A stretch of DNA of 64,000 bases, taken from Stictocephala bisonia. Taxonomy: Eukaryota > Arthropoda > Insecta > Hemiptera > Membracidae. The position numbers and the translations under genes are program-made. Numbering within the stretch: the stretch's first letter is position 1; each line of letters opens with the position of its first letter. Below, one piece after another: positions 1 to 11,535 of this stretch. Under the pieces are notes generated by a model, which was given only the letters and a program-made list of their open reading frames with translations, was not told where the DNA came from and did not search any database. The DNA is taken from assembly GCA_035578905.1 (NCBI GenBank), contig JAQJVL010000173.1, positions 1,418,081 to 1,482,080 on the forward strand, read 5' to 3'.

Positions 1-323
1 AATTTAGTGAAAATAATATAATCTGAAATAATTTTACGACAAATTAGAAAATTGGCACAAACTGCCGGCAAGGCATTAGTTGTCGACACCAGTAGTGGCC
101 GCAGTGCTGTAACCCAGCTACTTGGGGACAAAGTGTTGTGGAGAATGGATGCTGAGTCCTCTTAGGCCTAATACCGTAAACGGTTGTTATCAGCGAGAAC
201 ACTACTAGAGAAGTGTGGGTTGTCCATGTTGGGCGGGAGTCAGTATCCAGATGTTGTACTAAGGAGAGAAATTGAGTATCAGGCTAGTCTATCAGCTGAC
301 ATTCAGACAACAACTACGTGGTT
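1..323. other. Unassigned sequence left of the 93-bp satellite
   Basis: No gene, tRNA or recognisable repeat is seen. It presumably lies in the intron upstream of exon 9595, because the RRM exons of that gene are not in the window. Confidence 0.4.
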
Positions 324-1240
324 CGGTTTCCACGTTAAACTACTAGATCTGGGCAGTGTGGCCAGGTCAGTACGGTCTCAGCTGAGATCCCATGGGATAT
401 AGAGGTGTGCTGTCATGGTAGGTGCCCGCATACTACTTGACCTGGGCATTGTGCCCTGGTCAGTACGATCTCAGCTGAGATCCCATGGGATATAGAGGTG
501 TGCTGTCACGGTAGGTGCCCGCATACTACTTGACCTGGGCTTTGTGCCCTGGTCAGTACGATCTCAGCTGAGATCCCATGGGATATAGAGGTGTGCTGTG
601 ACGGAAGGTGCCCGCATACTACTTGACCTGGGCATTGTACCCTGGTCAGTACGGTCTCAGCTGAGATCCCATGGGATATAGAGGTGTGCTGTCACGGTAG
701 GTGCCCGCATACTACTTGACCTGGGCATTGTACCCTGGTCAGTACGGTCTCAGCTGAGATCCCATGGGATATAGAGGTGTGCTGTGACGGTAGGTGCCCG
801 CATACTACTTGACCTGGGCATTGTGCTCTGGTCAGTACGGTCTCAGCTGAGATCCCATGGGATGGAGGTGTGCTGTCACGGCAGGTGCCCGCATACTACT
901 TGACATGGGCATTGTGCCCTGGTCAGTACGGTCTCAGCTGAGATCCCATGGGATATAGAGGTGAACTGTCACGGCAGGTGCCCGCATACTACTTGACATG
1001 GGCATTGTGCTCTGGTCAGTACGGTCTCAGCTGAGATCCCATGGGATATAGAGGTGAACTGTCACGGCAGGTGCCCGCATACTACTTGACATGGGCATTG
1101 TGCCCTGGTCAGTACGGTCTCAGCTGAGATCCCATGGGATATAGAGGTGAACTGTCACGGCAGGTGCCCGCATACTACTTGACATGGGCATTGTGGCCGG
1201 GTCAGTACGGTCTCAGCTGAGATCCCATGGGCTAGAGGTG
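324..1240. repeat. Tandem satellite, 93-bp unit, about 10 copies
   Basis: GTCAGTACG starts at 366, 459, 552, 645, 738, 831, 922, 1015, 1108 and 1201: spacing is 93 bp except one 91-bp step where a copy lost two bases. Each unit carries the palindrome CTCAGCTGAG immediately followed by TCCCATGGGA. In some copies this extends to a 16-bp palindrome, GATCTCAGCTGAGATC. Copies differ by few substitutions, and the right-hand copies share variants (GTGAACTGTC, GACATGGG), showing local homogenisation. A short open frame at its left edge is not a gene. Confidence 0.95.
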
Positions 1241-1564
1241 ATGCGGGCTTTTATCGACCACCTGGCGAATTCATAGAGTTCGCCTAGTCAGTGAGTAAGC
1301 CTATCTTTACAACGAAATCTAATACGCTTTCCTAAATAGCTCATTTAAAATTGTAATTCCATAGTATTGTACAGTACAATTTGAATTTTTGATTAAAATA
1401 AATCTCACTCCACGTTATTTCTTATTCTTGAGGACTTCTTGTGCCCTTCCTGGTGAAAATATTGTGCTATGAAGACCCGGAAAACCCTTACTGTGCAACT
1501 ACGAATAGGGGCGAATTTTTCACACACATCGTCTTTGAAAGTGATAGAAAAATGTGAGAGGATT

Positions 1565-1596
<32 letters not shown>

Positions 1597-2198
1597 CGGC
1601 TTCGCGTATTATATAAGGATACTGACCACCAACTGTTTTTAAGCGGTTCCGGCAATGTGATATGTGACAAAATCTAACTTCCACCTCGCTTTTACTCCAA
1701 TGGTGATTCGGCGGAGTGTCATGTGTGACCCGGTAGCGCACCAGTGAGCTAGAACGACCGTGTGTGGAGGTGGAGGTCGCCGGCGACCGCGCTGTGAGCA
1801 GATGTCAGCTCGCGCGCCCCCCATCAGACAATGCGCACACATGGTGCCCTGCCCAGCGTCACGTGACCGTCAACTCCTATTTGGTCTTTGTTGTCACGAT
1901 AATTATTATCAATTTCGTTAAAATTTATTGAGGATTTCGGTTATGACTATTTTTATAGGGACATAGGCAAGTACGTTTCTAATCATTATTCAGGAGTGAA
2001 ATAGGTGAGAATGTTTTGCAAAACTTGTTTGAGAAGTGTTTTTACGTTTTAGACTTTCATTTCGTTGGATAGGTTAGACGTTTACATTATCTTTGGTTAC
2101 CTAAGTTAGATTCATTTCGTTAGGTTATGTTTTGTTAGGTTTTGTCACTTTCATTACGTTAGATAGGTTAGGTTACTCATGTTTAATTACCCTTTTAA
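1241..2198. other. Unassigned spacer with a 28-nt poly(A) run and a GC-richer patch
   Basis: A pure A run occupies 1569-1596. Positions about 1690-1860 are unusually GC-rich for the window, with CGCGCGCC and several CpG, but contain no convincing promoter or exon. Positions 2080-2180 carry several degenerate GTTAGGTTA motifs. No gene is seen. Confidence 0.5.
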
Positions 2199-2756
2199 CC
2201 CTTAACTGGTTATGTTGAGTCTTTAGAGACCCCAATAGATATTCCTTTTTTTAAAGATAAATATTATTTTATGTCTCTGTCATTCTAGGTATTCAAGTAG
2301 TTTGGTATAACAAACAAGTTTACGTGAAAAATAAAAAAAAAAAAAAAAATTGTCCAACTTATTTTATAAAAATAAATTTAATACTTATTTTATAGACGGT
2401 AAAAATATTAAATTTGTTAATAATGATAAATCATAGCTTTTGTTGATTCTGGTAGCTACATACACTAATAAAACAAAGAAAACACAATGAGAATTTGAAA
2501 TAAATAACTAAATATTTTTAAAAAGTCTATAAACGTTACAAAAGTAACTATTTTTGTAATGATAATTTTAAAAATTTATAAAAAATAGAACTATTCTGCT
2601 TCATTTTGATACAAAACGTATAGTGGCACACAGTTAAATTACTTTTAGTTATATTTGTTTTAAACAAATTTACTATAATTTTTCTTTAGCTGGGGTCTCA
2701 AAAGACCCCATGTTACCAAGTTAAGGCTATGTAGGTTTCACGGGACCAGTTAAGGG
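2199..2756. mobile_element. piggyBac-like non-autonomous element with TTAA target sites
   Basis: The ends are inverted: CCCTTAACTGGT at 2199-2210 and ACCAGTTAAGGG at 2745-2756. TTAA flanks both sides (2195-2198 and 2757-2760), the exact target duplication of piggyBac elements. Subterminal GAGACCCC and GGGGTCTC also oppose each other. The 558-bp interior is AT-rich with no open frame, so it depends on a transposase made elsewhere. Confidence 0.8.
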
Positions 2757-2760
2757 TTAA

Positions 2761-3176
2761 AACAGCCAAATTTAATTTTTACTATATTTGGTCCCCATAG
2801 AAAGTTTCCGAGATTGGTTACATAAAACTGCCGAAAATCAGACCAATACCACAAGGGTAACATTACAGGACACACTTCAGTATACGATCAAGTTCAAATT
2901 GTACGTTTTGTCATAATTGCGTTATGTTTGATCGTTTTAATACTGAAATTATTATGGATTTGTTGGAAAAAAAGAATTTTAAAATGTAATCCAAGGTATA
3001 AAGTAACACATAAAGACGTACGTGCAAAACACAGTGGAACTCAAGTTCTTAAAACACTTGGAACGGTGGAACTCTTCGCCATTTTTATCAAACACGACCA
3101 ATGCAATAGTAACAAATAAATTTCAAATAACATGTCAGTTATTAGGAACTAGGTATTAGCACGTGCTCCTAAATAC
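2761..3176. other. Unassigned AT-rich spacer
   Basis: No gene, RNA gene or clear repeat is seen between the two TTAA-flanked elements. Confidence 0.4.
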
Positions 3177-3180
3177 TTAA

Positions 3181-3609
3181 GGATCTGCAGAGACTGTTGT
3201 CGGCCATGTTGGTTTTAATCCCGTAAGAACGATGTTATTTGCGAATCCACATTTTTTTCGTTATTTATTGATCAAATGTTGTGTATGAGGTTTCATTTTA
3301 AAGGTTATCATATTACGCGTTAGTTTTTCTTTCTTTACATATTTCGAATACATACGTCTAGTTTTGGAAAATAGGTGAAAAAACTTCAAACGAAATATTT
3401 CTTATATTTTTTCTATAAACCTCATTAAGAATTCACAAAGTAACTTCAACGCGCAATCTTGATCAAATGCAATTTGTTTGGGAAAAATCCGTTTAAAAAT
3501 AACTGTTTAGTTTGGATACGCGTGATCGTATGTCCGGCTCGAAAATAACATTGTTCTTATGTGATTAAAACCAACATGACCGACAACTTCCGACAGCCTC
3601 TGCAGACTC
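3181..3609. mobile_element. TTAA-flanked inverted-repeat element (MITE)
   Basis: About 65-bp imperfect terminal inverted repeats: CTGCAGAG...TGTTGGTTTTAAT at the left is mirrored by ATTAAAACCAACA...CTCTGCAG at the right. TTAA flanks both ends (3177-3180 and 3610-3613), so a piggyBac-type origin is plausible. The 22-bp tandem array begins exactly at the right-hand TTAA. There is no coding capacity. Confidence 0.65.
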
Positions 3610-3970
3610 TTAACACAAGTCAGCTGTACTCATAACACAAGTCAGCTGTACGTCATAACAAGTCAGCTGTACGTCATAACACAAGTCAGCTGTACTCATA
3701 ACACAAGTCAGCTGTACTCATAACACAAGTCAGCTGTACTCATAACACAAGTCAGCTGTACTCATAACACAAGTCAGCTGTACTCATAACACAAGTCAGC
3801 TGTACTCATAACACAAGTCAGCTGTACGTCATAACACAAGTCAGCTGTACTCATAACACAAGTCAGCTGTACGTCATAACACAAGTCAGCTGTACGTCAT
3901 AACACAAGTCAGCTGTACTCATAACACAAGTCAGCTGTACTCATAACACAAGTCAGCTGTACTCATAACA
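3610..3970. repeat. Tandem array, 22/23-bp unit with CAGCTG, 16 copies
   Basis: The unit is ACACAAGTCAGCTGTACTCATA, in 22-bp (ACTCAT) and 23-bp (ACGTCAT) versions, repeated 16 times. Each copy carries a CAGCTG E-box core, and the longer version adds an ACGTCA half-site. The variants alternate irregularly, pointing to unequal exchange. Confidence 0.95.
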
Positions 3971-4917
3971 TAGAGTAATTAGTGGAGTACCACCACCGAG
4001 ATCGAGTAAGTCACTTGTAGTCACTTACCCTTCTTAGTACTTCAAGGCATTAGCGTCTTACTCATTAACTCACTCACTTTCCGCAATTTCACTTCTTCTA
4101 ATGAGAACGACTTCCCTTTCGTTAAACTCGAGTGTGTATCAGGTGTCTTAACATCTTAGTTTTCTACCTCAATTCAGTAATTAAATAATGTGTATTATTT
4201 AACAGTAGTACATGTTATTTAATTACTTTACTAAATCCAGAATATTGCGTGCAGTTTCATTATATATTTTAATGACAAATTATCGTTAATATTTCCAAGA
4301 TCGTTAGTAATACTCTATCTTCAAATGGAAATTCCAAATAAATTTAATATTCTACATAAAATGGTGTAAAAAAAAAAAATAATTATAACGACTTGGAAAG
4401 TGAACATTGGTTTTTACTTTCTGCTCTGTCTTTAGTCTAGGTCGAGGCCAACACTTTTTATCTGGCGTTTTATTGTTTTCATCGACGAAAACTCCTACAA
4501 GATCCCTATTTATTATTATTGCTATTATTTGTCGATGTATGTTTTTTGTTTTATTTTGTCTTTTTGTTTTTGTTTTATGTTCACACGCAAAGATCATGTT
4601 ATCACTTTGAATCCCTCCATGTGAGTATTCAAGTAAAATTTCTCAAAAACTATACAAATATTAACATAAAATTAATTTAAGGAAATATAAGAATAGATCG
4701 ACACTTCATCCGTTGCGTAGTTATCAACTGGCTTGATTAACCATTAGCGATTTAAAACATTTTTGAATTGTCATTATTCGTAAATATATAATTATGGGAA
4801 ACATTCAAAATATATGTTTCTATTTACACAGATCGTGTCATCACCTGGTATGTTTTGTCAATGGAAACCTCCACTTGATTCTTGTAGGTTCCGATATTCA
4901 TTAAAAAAAAAACTATG
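3971..4917. other. Unassigned AT-rich spacer
   Basis: No supported gene. The overlapping open frames on both strands around 4350-4610 are low-complexity chance frames. Confidence 0.4.
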
Positions 4918-6712
4918 CTTACACGAGTTGTCTACCTCGTGTCTTCCTTTACGATGTTAACACGAGTCGCCAAGACCTTGTGTCTACCTTAACGATATTA
5001 ACACGAGTCGCCATGACCTTGTGTCTACCTTTACGATGTTAATACGAGTCGCCAAGACCTTGTGTCTATACTGTATTAAAGATGTTAACACAAATCACCC
5101 AAGACTCGAGTCGCGAAGACCTCATGTCTATACTGTATTTAAGATGTTGGCACAAGTCACCAAGACCTTGTCTCTATCTTTACGATGTTAACACGAGTCG
5201 CGAAGACCTCATGTCTATACTGTATTTAAGATATAGACAGAAGTCTCTAAGACCTCGTCTCTACCTTTACGATTTAAACAGTAGTCGCAAAGACCTCGTC
5301 TCAACCTTTTCGATTTCAACAGAAGTCGCGAAGACCTCGTTTCTACCTTTATGATTTAAACAGAAGTCGTGAAGACCTCGCTCTACCTTTATGATTTAAA
5401 CAGAAGTCGCGAAGACCTCGTCTCTACCTTTATGATTTTAACAGAAGTCGCGAATACCTCGTCTCTACCTTTACGATTTCAACAGAAGTCGCGAAGAACT
5501 CGTCTCTACCTTTACGATTTAAACAGAAGTCGCCAAGACATCGTCTCTATCTTTACGATGAAAACATGAGTCGCCAAAACCTCGTCTCTACCTTTACGAT
5601 TTAAACAGAAGTCGCGAAGAACTCGTCTCTACTTTACGATGTAAACAGAAGTCGCTAAGACCTTGTCTATCTTTACGATTTTAACACGAGTGTCAAAGAC
5701 CCCGTCTCTACTATTACGATTTAAACATAAGTCGCCAAGAACTCGTCTCTATCTTTACGATGAAAACATGAGTCGCCAAATCTTCGTCTCTACCTTAACG
5801 ATTTAAACAGAAGTCACCAAGACCTCGTCTCTATCTTTACGATGTAAACACGAGTCGCCAAAACCTCGTCTCTATCGTTACTATGTAAACAGAAGTCGCC
5901 AAAACCTCGTCTCAGAAGTCGCTAAGAACTCCTCTACCTTAACGATTTAAACAGAAGTCGCCATGATCTCGTCTCTCATTTTACGATGTGAACATGATTC
6001 ATAAAGACATGAATCTACATTTGCGATGTTAATACGAGCCGTTAAGACATCGTCTCTACCTTTATGATGTAAACAGAAGTCGCCAAGACTCGTCTCTACC
6101 TTTACTATTTAAACCGAAGTCGGCAAGACCTCGTCTCTACCTTTACGATACAAACATAAGTCGCCAAAACCTCGTCTCTACCTTTACTATTTAAACATAA
6201 GTCGCCAAAACCTCGTCTCTACCTTTACGATACAAACAAAAGTCGCCAAAACCTCGTCTCTACCTTTACTATTTAAACATAAGTCGCCAAGACATCGTCT
6301 CTACCTTTACGATCTAAACAGAAGTCGTCAAGACCTCGTCTCTACCTTTACGATTTAAACAGAAGTCGCCATGATCTCGTCTCTACTTTTACGATGTAAA
6401 CACGAGTCGCAAAGACATGAATCTACATTTGCGATCTTAATACGATCCCTTAAGAAATCGTCTCTACCTTTACGATTTAAACAGAAGTCGCCAAGACTTT
6501 GCTCTATCTTTACGATGTCAACACGAGTCGATAAGTCCTCGTCTCTTTACGATGTTAACATGGGTAGCAAAGACCTCATGTCTACCTTTACGATGTTAAC
6601 ACGAGTCGCGAAGACCTCTTGTCTACCTTTACGATGTTAACATGGGTCGCAAAGACCTCATGTCTGCCTTTACGATGTTAACACGAGTCGCGAAGACCTC
6701 TTGCTCTGAGAG
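4918..6712. repeat. Degenerate minisatellite, about 41-42-bp unit, about 43 copies
   Basis: The recurring core is AGTCGCCAAGACCTCGTCTC followed by TACCTTTACGATTTAAACAGA. Copies vary by substitutions and short indels. An ACACGAG type dominates both ends and an AAACAGAAG type the middle. Short open frames inside it arise because the period is near a multiple of three. Confidence 0.93.
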
Positions 6713-8269
6713 ACCCAGTGACAGATGAGACCAGTTTATTTTCATCTTGGTACTGGGCATTAGCTCGGGCTGGCTCGTCGCCGAACTCTTGTCTATTTCC
6801 ACTCGGGAGACACGTCTCCACAATGTTGGCCCGAAATAATGTGCCCCTCTCTCCCAATAAGGTGCTAGCCTGGGCCTTCCTGCACCTCCACCCGGTGTAT
6901 TATCTTTCCGCAGGTCCTTTTTATCCTGGATACGATTTGTTTTTGTCATTGTGATCTTAGCGGGCACTATGGGTTATCTGATACATTTGCTTCCTGGAAA
7001 TACGATATAAAAGTATATTATCTTGAAGATTTTTTTAAGAATGCCTGTAGAAAAGAAAGTCGTGAAAATACATTTTAAGGTAATTTTATCCTGCACTTTT
7101 ACCCGTCGAAGAACACTGATAGAACATTACAAATCTTAGAGATGTTCGTTTAGTTTGGTTGAATGTTTCACCAAGTCCCTTCCTAAGCGGAACAGAACCT
7201 AAATATTGAAAATATCTTTCAACAACTCTTCAATTCTTCACGCCGCCGCCTGCTCTTTGTCGTACGCCACCATCGACCTCTTCCAGGTGAAACGGTTTCA
7301 TCAAAGCAGTTTGTAATAGATGTTTCATCCACGTGCGCTGTAAATGTGAGTGATGTATTTTTCAACTATAATTGTAATTACAGGAGATTTAAAAATAGGT
7401 AAATATCAGGTTGCGTATTCTATGGAAAATGTATTTGTTTGTATTTTGCTGTAAATAAAAGTAAAAAAATGTAAGACTAGTTGTTAACGATAACATCACA
7501 GTTAACTTTGCTTTTAAGTCAAGTATTTGATTTAATGTTGTATTTGGCAATTTAAAACTAATTTGACTTCATTTCGTGAAGGTGTAGTTGTGCTACATGT
7601 ATTATATTTTTTGCCACATACATATACCGTCATTTACGTCTTTTAGGACATAATTTGTAACTTAGCTTTATTTTTAATACTTTGAAGTACGTTAATAACA
7701 GTAATATGTCACATACTCGGCATATAAACTATATACAAACACAAATACCAACTTTACCCGCTTTCCAACCTCGGTTTGCAGCATTGATTCTGTTCACCAC
7801 AGACAAAGTTAACAAACTGCACTCGCTGGTGCTCCTACATCAGCCGACGACCTTGACATAATTACTTCTCACGCGTGGTGAGCACATATCTCACCACTCG
7901 TCTCGACCTGCGGTCTTCAATGGAGCAACGGTCTTGTGTGTATAAAATGTATCTGTACGTAATAATTACATTTTTATATACTCGTGCTTCAGTCCGATAA
8001 ATTCGAAATAAAACAATTTATTACCAGTAAAACCTCAAAATATGAAGTAAACTCTTCCCAGACCTATCTCTGAAACAGAAGTCCAAGTGTATAATAAATT
8101 ACTCCTGTATATTAGAAAATTCATTGTTTGGGTGTAGGTAGGGTATGGGGGTTTCGCACTATTCGGGTAGACATCGTTCTCTAAATTTAAACATTAAAAA
8201 ATACTATCAAACTCAACTTTTAAACAAAGAAAACAACAACTTTATTCGTTTACATCATACTGGGCGTCA
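6713..8269. other. Unassigned spacer with a GC-richer stretch
   Basis: Positions 6715-6960 are less AT-rich and contain short open frames without recognisable protein features. A cryptic splice-acceptor-like site (TATCTTTCCGCAG) ends at 6913. The rest is plain AT-rich intron with no gene seen. Confidence 0.4.
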
Positions 8270-9515
8270 AGTAACAACAACAAATCTTCTCCTCTGAGTA
8301 TTATAATCAACCAAGCGGATTGTAACATGTTTTATCTGAGTGTTATTGTCAAACTTGTGGTTAGTAAAATGTTTTATCTGAGTGTTATAATCCAACAAGT
8401 GGTTAGTAACATGTTTTATCTGAGTGTTATTGTCAAACTTGTGGTTAGTAAAATGTTTTATCTGAGTGTTATAATCCAACAAGTGGTTAGTAAAATGTTT
8501 TATCTGAGTGTTATAATCCAACAAGTGGTTAGTAACATGTTTTCTCTGAGTGTTATTGTCAAACTTGTGGTTAGTAAAATGGTTTATCTGAGTGTTATAA
8601 TCCAACAAGTGGTTAGTAACATGTTTTCTCTGAGTGTTATTGTCAAACTTGTGGTTAGTAAAATGTTTTATCTGAGTGTTATAATCCAACAAGTGGTTAG
8701 TAACATGTTTTCTCTGAGTGTTATTGTCAAACTTGTGGTTAGTAAAATGTTTTATCTGAGTGTTATAATCCAACAAGTGGTTAGTAACATGTTTTCTCTG
8801 AGTGTTATTGTCAAACTTGTGGTTAGTAAAATGTTTTATCTGAGTGTTATAATCCAACAAGTGGTTAGTAACATGTTTTATCTGAGTGTTATTGTCAAAC
8901 TTGTGGTTAGTAAAATGTTTTATCTGAGTGTTATAATCAAACAAGTGGGTAGTAAAATGTTTTATCGGGTGTCATAATAAAATAAGCAGTTTGTAACATG
9001 TTTTATCTGAGTTTTATAATCAAACAAGCGGTTTGTAAAATGTTTTATCTGAGTATTAATCAAAAAACGTGGGTATAATCAGTAAAAACATCAGTAAAAT
9101 GTTTTATCTGATTGTTATAAGCAAACAAGTGGTTTGTAAAATGGTTTATATGATTGTTATAATCAAACAAGTGGTTTATAACATATTTTATCTGAGTGTT
9201 ATAATCAAACAAGTGGTTCGTAAAATGTTTTCACTAAGTATTATAATCAAACAAGTGGTTTGTAGAGTGTTTTCACTGAGTATTATAATCAGACAAGTGG
9301 TTTGTAGAGTGTTTTCACTGAGTATTATAATCAAACAAGTGGTTTGTAGAGTGTTTTCACTGAGTATTATAATCAGACAAGTAGTTTGTAGAGTGTTTTC
9401 ACTGAGTATTATAATCAAACAAGTAGTTTGTAGAGTGTTTTCACTGAGTATTATAAACAAACAAGTGGTTAGTAAAATGTTCTCTCTGAGTTTTATAATT
9501 GAAAAAATGTAGTAA
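8270..9515. repeat. 42-bp minisatellite with 84-bp higher-order unit, about 29 copies
   Basis: Units contain ATGTTTTATCTGAGTGTTAT. Between about 8320 and 8950 two 42-bp types alternate (one with TAATCCAACAAGTGG, the other with TGTCAAACTTGTGG), giving an 84-bp higher-order repeat. From 9180 a different variant (GTAGAGTGTTTTCACTGAG) is amplified. Because 42 is divisible by 3 and the unit lacks stops, both strands remain open for more than 200 codons with a 14-residue period. I regard these as repeat artefacts, not genes. Confidence 0.95.
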
Positions 9516-9594
9516 TATAGTTTACCAGCTTCTAATACAGAAAATGGTAATTTTTAAAATCCTTTCTCTAACTTAATCGTTTTTTTTCTTTCAG

Positions 9595-9652
9595 GTTTCC
9601 CGTTTCCCGGCATAAGAGCGACGTATCCCACAGTGCTGCCCAGCCAGTATGG
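9595..9652 (+). CDS. RBM24: RBM24/RBM38-type RNA-binding protein, internal coding exon (first one in the window)
   Basis: A 58-nt exon. The acceptor is preceded by a long pyrimidine run ending in TTTCAG, and a CTAAC branch-point-like motif lies about 25 nt upstream. The donor GG|GTAAGT is near-perfect. Read with two leading bases that finish a codon from an upstream exon, it encodes FPFPGIRATYPTVLPSQYG. This is the segment that follows the RNA-recognition motif and linker in insect RBM24/RBM38 (SUP-12) proteins. The last two bases (GG) need one base from the next exon, and 47546 supplies G, restoring glycine and an open frame. The family is known to bind GU/U-rich RNA, controlling muscle-type alternative splicing and mRNA stability. 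The RRM exons are not in the window, so the gene is 5'-incomplete here. A 42-bp minisatellite ends only about 80 bp upstream. Confidence 0.88.
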
Positions 9653-9659
9653 GTAAGTT

Positions 9660-11127
9660 GGCAGGACTGACGCACTCACACAAGCCTCTCAGCCAGACAG
9701 GCGTACTTCTACATGAAACAAAATAAATAGAAACAAAAATCGACCCCTACTAGAAATTACCTAAACAAAAATAAATCAATCAAGTACCAGTATATAATTA
9801 TAAATTCAATTTATGAAATTATAAATTTTTCTTTAAACATTTTCCACGCTACATTTTGTAAGGAACGCTTAAATAAAATTTTACGATGTTGTAAATTATA
9901 AATATAATATTACACGTTTTTTTATAAATAGATCAATGTTGGAAAGTTAAGGTCTTTAAATTAAATATTGTATTCCAACACTTTATTTCTAAATATCAAT
10001 TTACGACGTTTTATTCAAATGTTTTTTCAATACACAATGATTAAAATATATTATTCATAAATTTAGTTTTATTTTATAATTAACTAACATTTTAATTAAA
10101 GATTTACTATTCAACACATCAATAGTAAGGTATGTCTAAATCACTTTTAGAGAACTTCAAATTTAAATTGAAGGAATAGTTGACAAAATGGGGTTAGAGG
10201 AGAAAATGCCAAATTATTATAAATACATTGTAGAAAATATTGAGGTGGCAAGACGTTTGGCGTCATGTTGCATGCTTACACACACATTGGCTTAATTTTG
10301 TCGTGCACTCTAGTTCTATTTTAACTGTTATTTCTAAATGAACCAACCCAATGGAGGACCTATTGAGGTCCTTTGTTGTATGTATATATAGATGATAACA
10401 CAGTATTTTTCCCTTAGCAATGAGCTGGCCCGGCGGTCCTGGGACGGAGGCTGAGGTGGCGCCGCCCTCATGTACGCTGTAACCAGTATTATGTTATTGT
10501 GCGTGTGTGTGTGCGTTTGTGTGCAGTTTTGCGCGCCAACTGTGTGCACGTTTGCAGTGGACCTCTTTCGGTATTGGTTGGGTGTGGTTGTTCTTACAAT
10601 ATATCTGTATAGAGGAACTCACTTTAGCAGCGTTGCCAACATGCCAACACTTTCCCACCACCAGCGGTTAGTGTTTACGTTTTAGGTTATGTCTCAGAAT
10701 TTAATATTTTAGTATTTTTAAGGGAGGTATTTTAGTATTCGCCATCCTCTTCGCGTATTTAGTATCAGAACTTTAGTAATGTATTCAATTTTAATTATTA
10801 TAAGCTAGTTAGATATAAAACCAGCACTATCAGCTGTTAGAACAACGTAGTTTCTATTTCAGATCAATGAACAATACGCTCTCTGACATATAGTTTAATT
10901 TCAACTACCATTAAGGATTCCACTTAATTTTAATTTAGTTCTTATGATCTATATAAGTTATAATAAGTTATCTGTGTCAGTTTATTTAGTAGAATTCATA
11001 TTAATGTTGTATAACAATCTAAGGCATATATTCTCTCACAAGTCAAACTTTATAATGAAACGCAGTGTAACGTTTTAAATTCGTAAAATATTCTAAAGTT
11101 TAAAAATTTGATAGTGTCTAAAATTTG
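9660..11127. other. Unassigned intronic sequence
   Basis: AT-rich, with a short GT-rich tract near 10497-10524 and a GC-richer patch at 10420-10570. No gene or RNA is seen. Confidence 0.4.
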
Positions 11128-11535
11128 TAACCGACTAGTAGTTAAAGGTAAAAGCCAACTAGCAATCTAAAGGTAAAAACTTACTATCAGTCTAAAGATA
11201 AAACTCACTATCAGTCTAAAGATAAAAAACTCACTAGCAGTCTAAAGATAACAACTCACTATAAGTCTAAAGATAACAACTCACTATCAGTCTAAAGATA
11301 AAAACTCACTATCAGTCTAAAGATAAAAAGTAATTAGCAGTTTGAATATAAAAACCAACTAGCAGTCTACATTTAAAATTCAACGAGCAGTCTAAAGATA
11401 AAAAGCAACTATCAGTATGAAGATTAAAACAAATTAGTACTGTAAATTTAAAAACGAATTGACAGTCTAAATCTAAAAACCAGCTATCAGTCTAAAGTTA
11501 AATTTCAACTTTAGCAGTCTAAAGCTATTGCTGTT
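11128..11535. repeat. Degenerate tandem repeat, about 25-bp unit
   Basis: Around 15 copies of TCTAAAGATAAAAACTCACT followed by ATCAG. They are best conserved at 11190-11330 and decay on both sides. Confidence 0.9.

Noticed and set aside
324..1240. CRISPR-like array
   Set aside because: Repeats are head-to-tail 93-bp units with no variable spacers, in a eukaryotic context.
1690..1860. CpG-island promoter
   Set aside because: GC-richer and with some CpG, but no TATA/initiator arrangement and no downstream first exon could be identified.
5082..6640. Several 66-90-codon frames
   Set aside because: All lie inside the 42-bp minisatellite and repeat the same peptide motif.
6914..6955. Possible alternative terminal exon after TTTCCGCAG (would read PFYPGYDLFLSL then stop)
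   Set aside because: It resembles the start of exon 9595 only in a few residues (PF-PG), lies far upstream and has no supporting poly(A) signal nearby. Chance is likelier.
8267..8977. Opposed frames of 225 and 216 codons
   Set aside because: Both come from the same 42-bp tandem unit, which lacks stops on both strands; no domain, no splice context, no non-repeat start.
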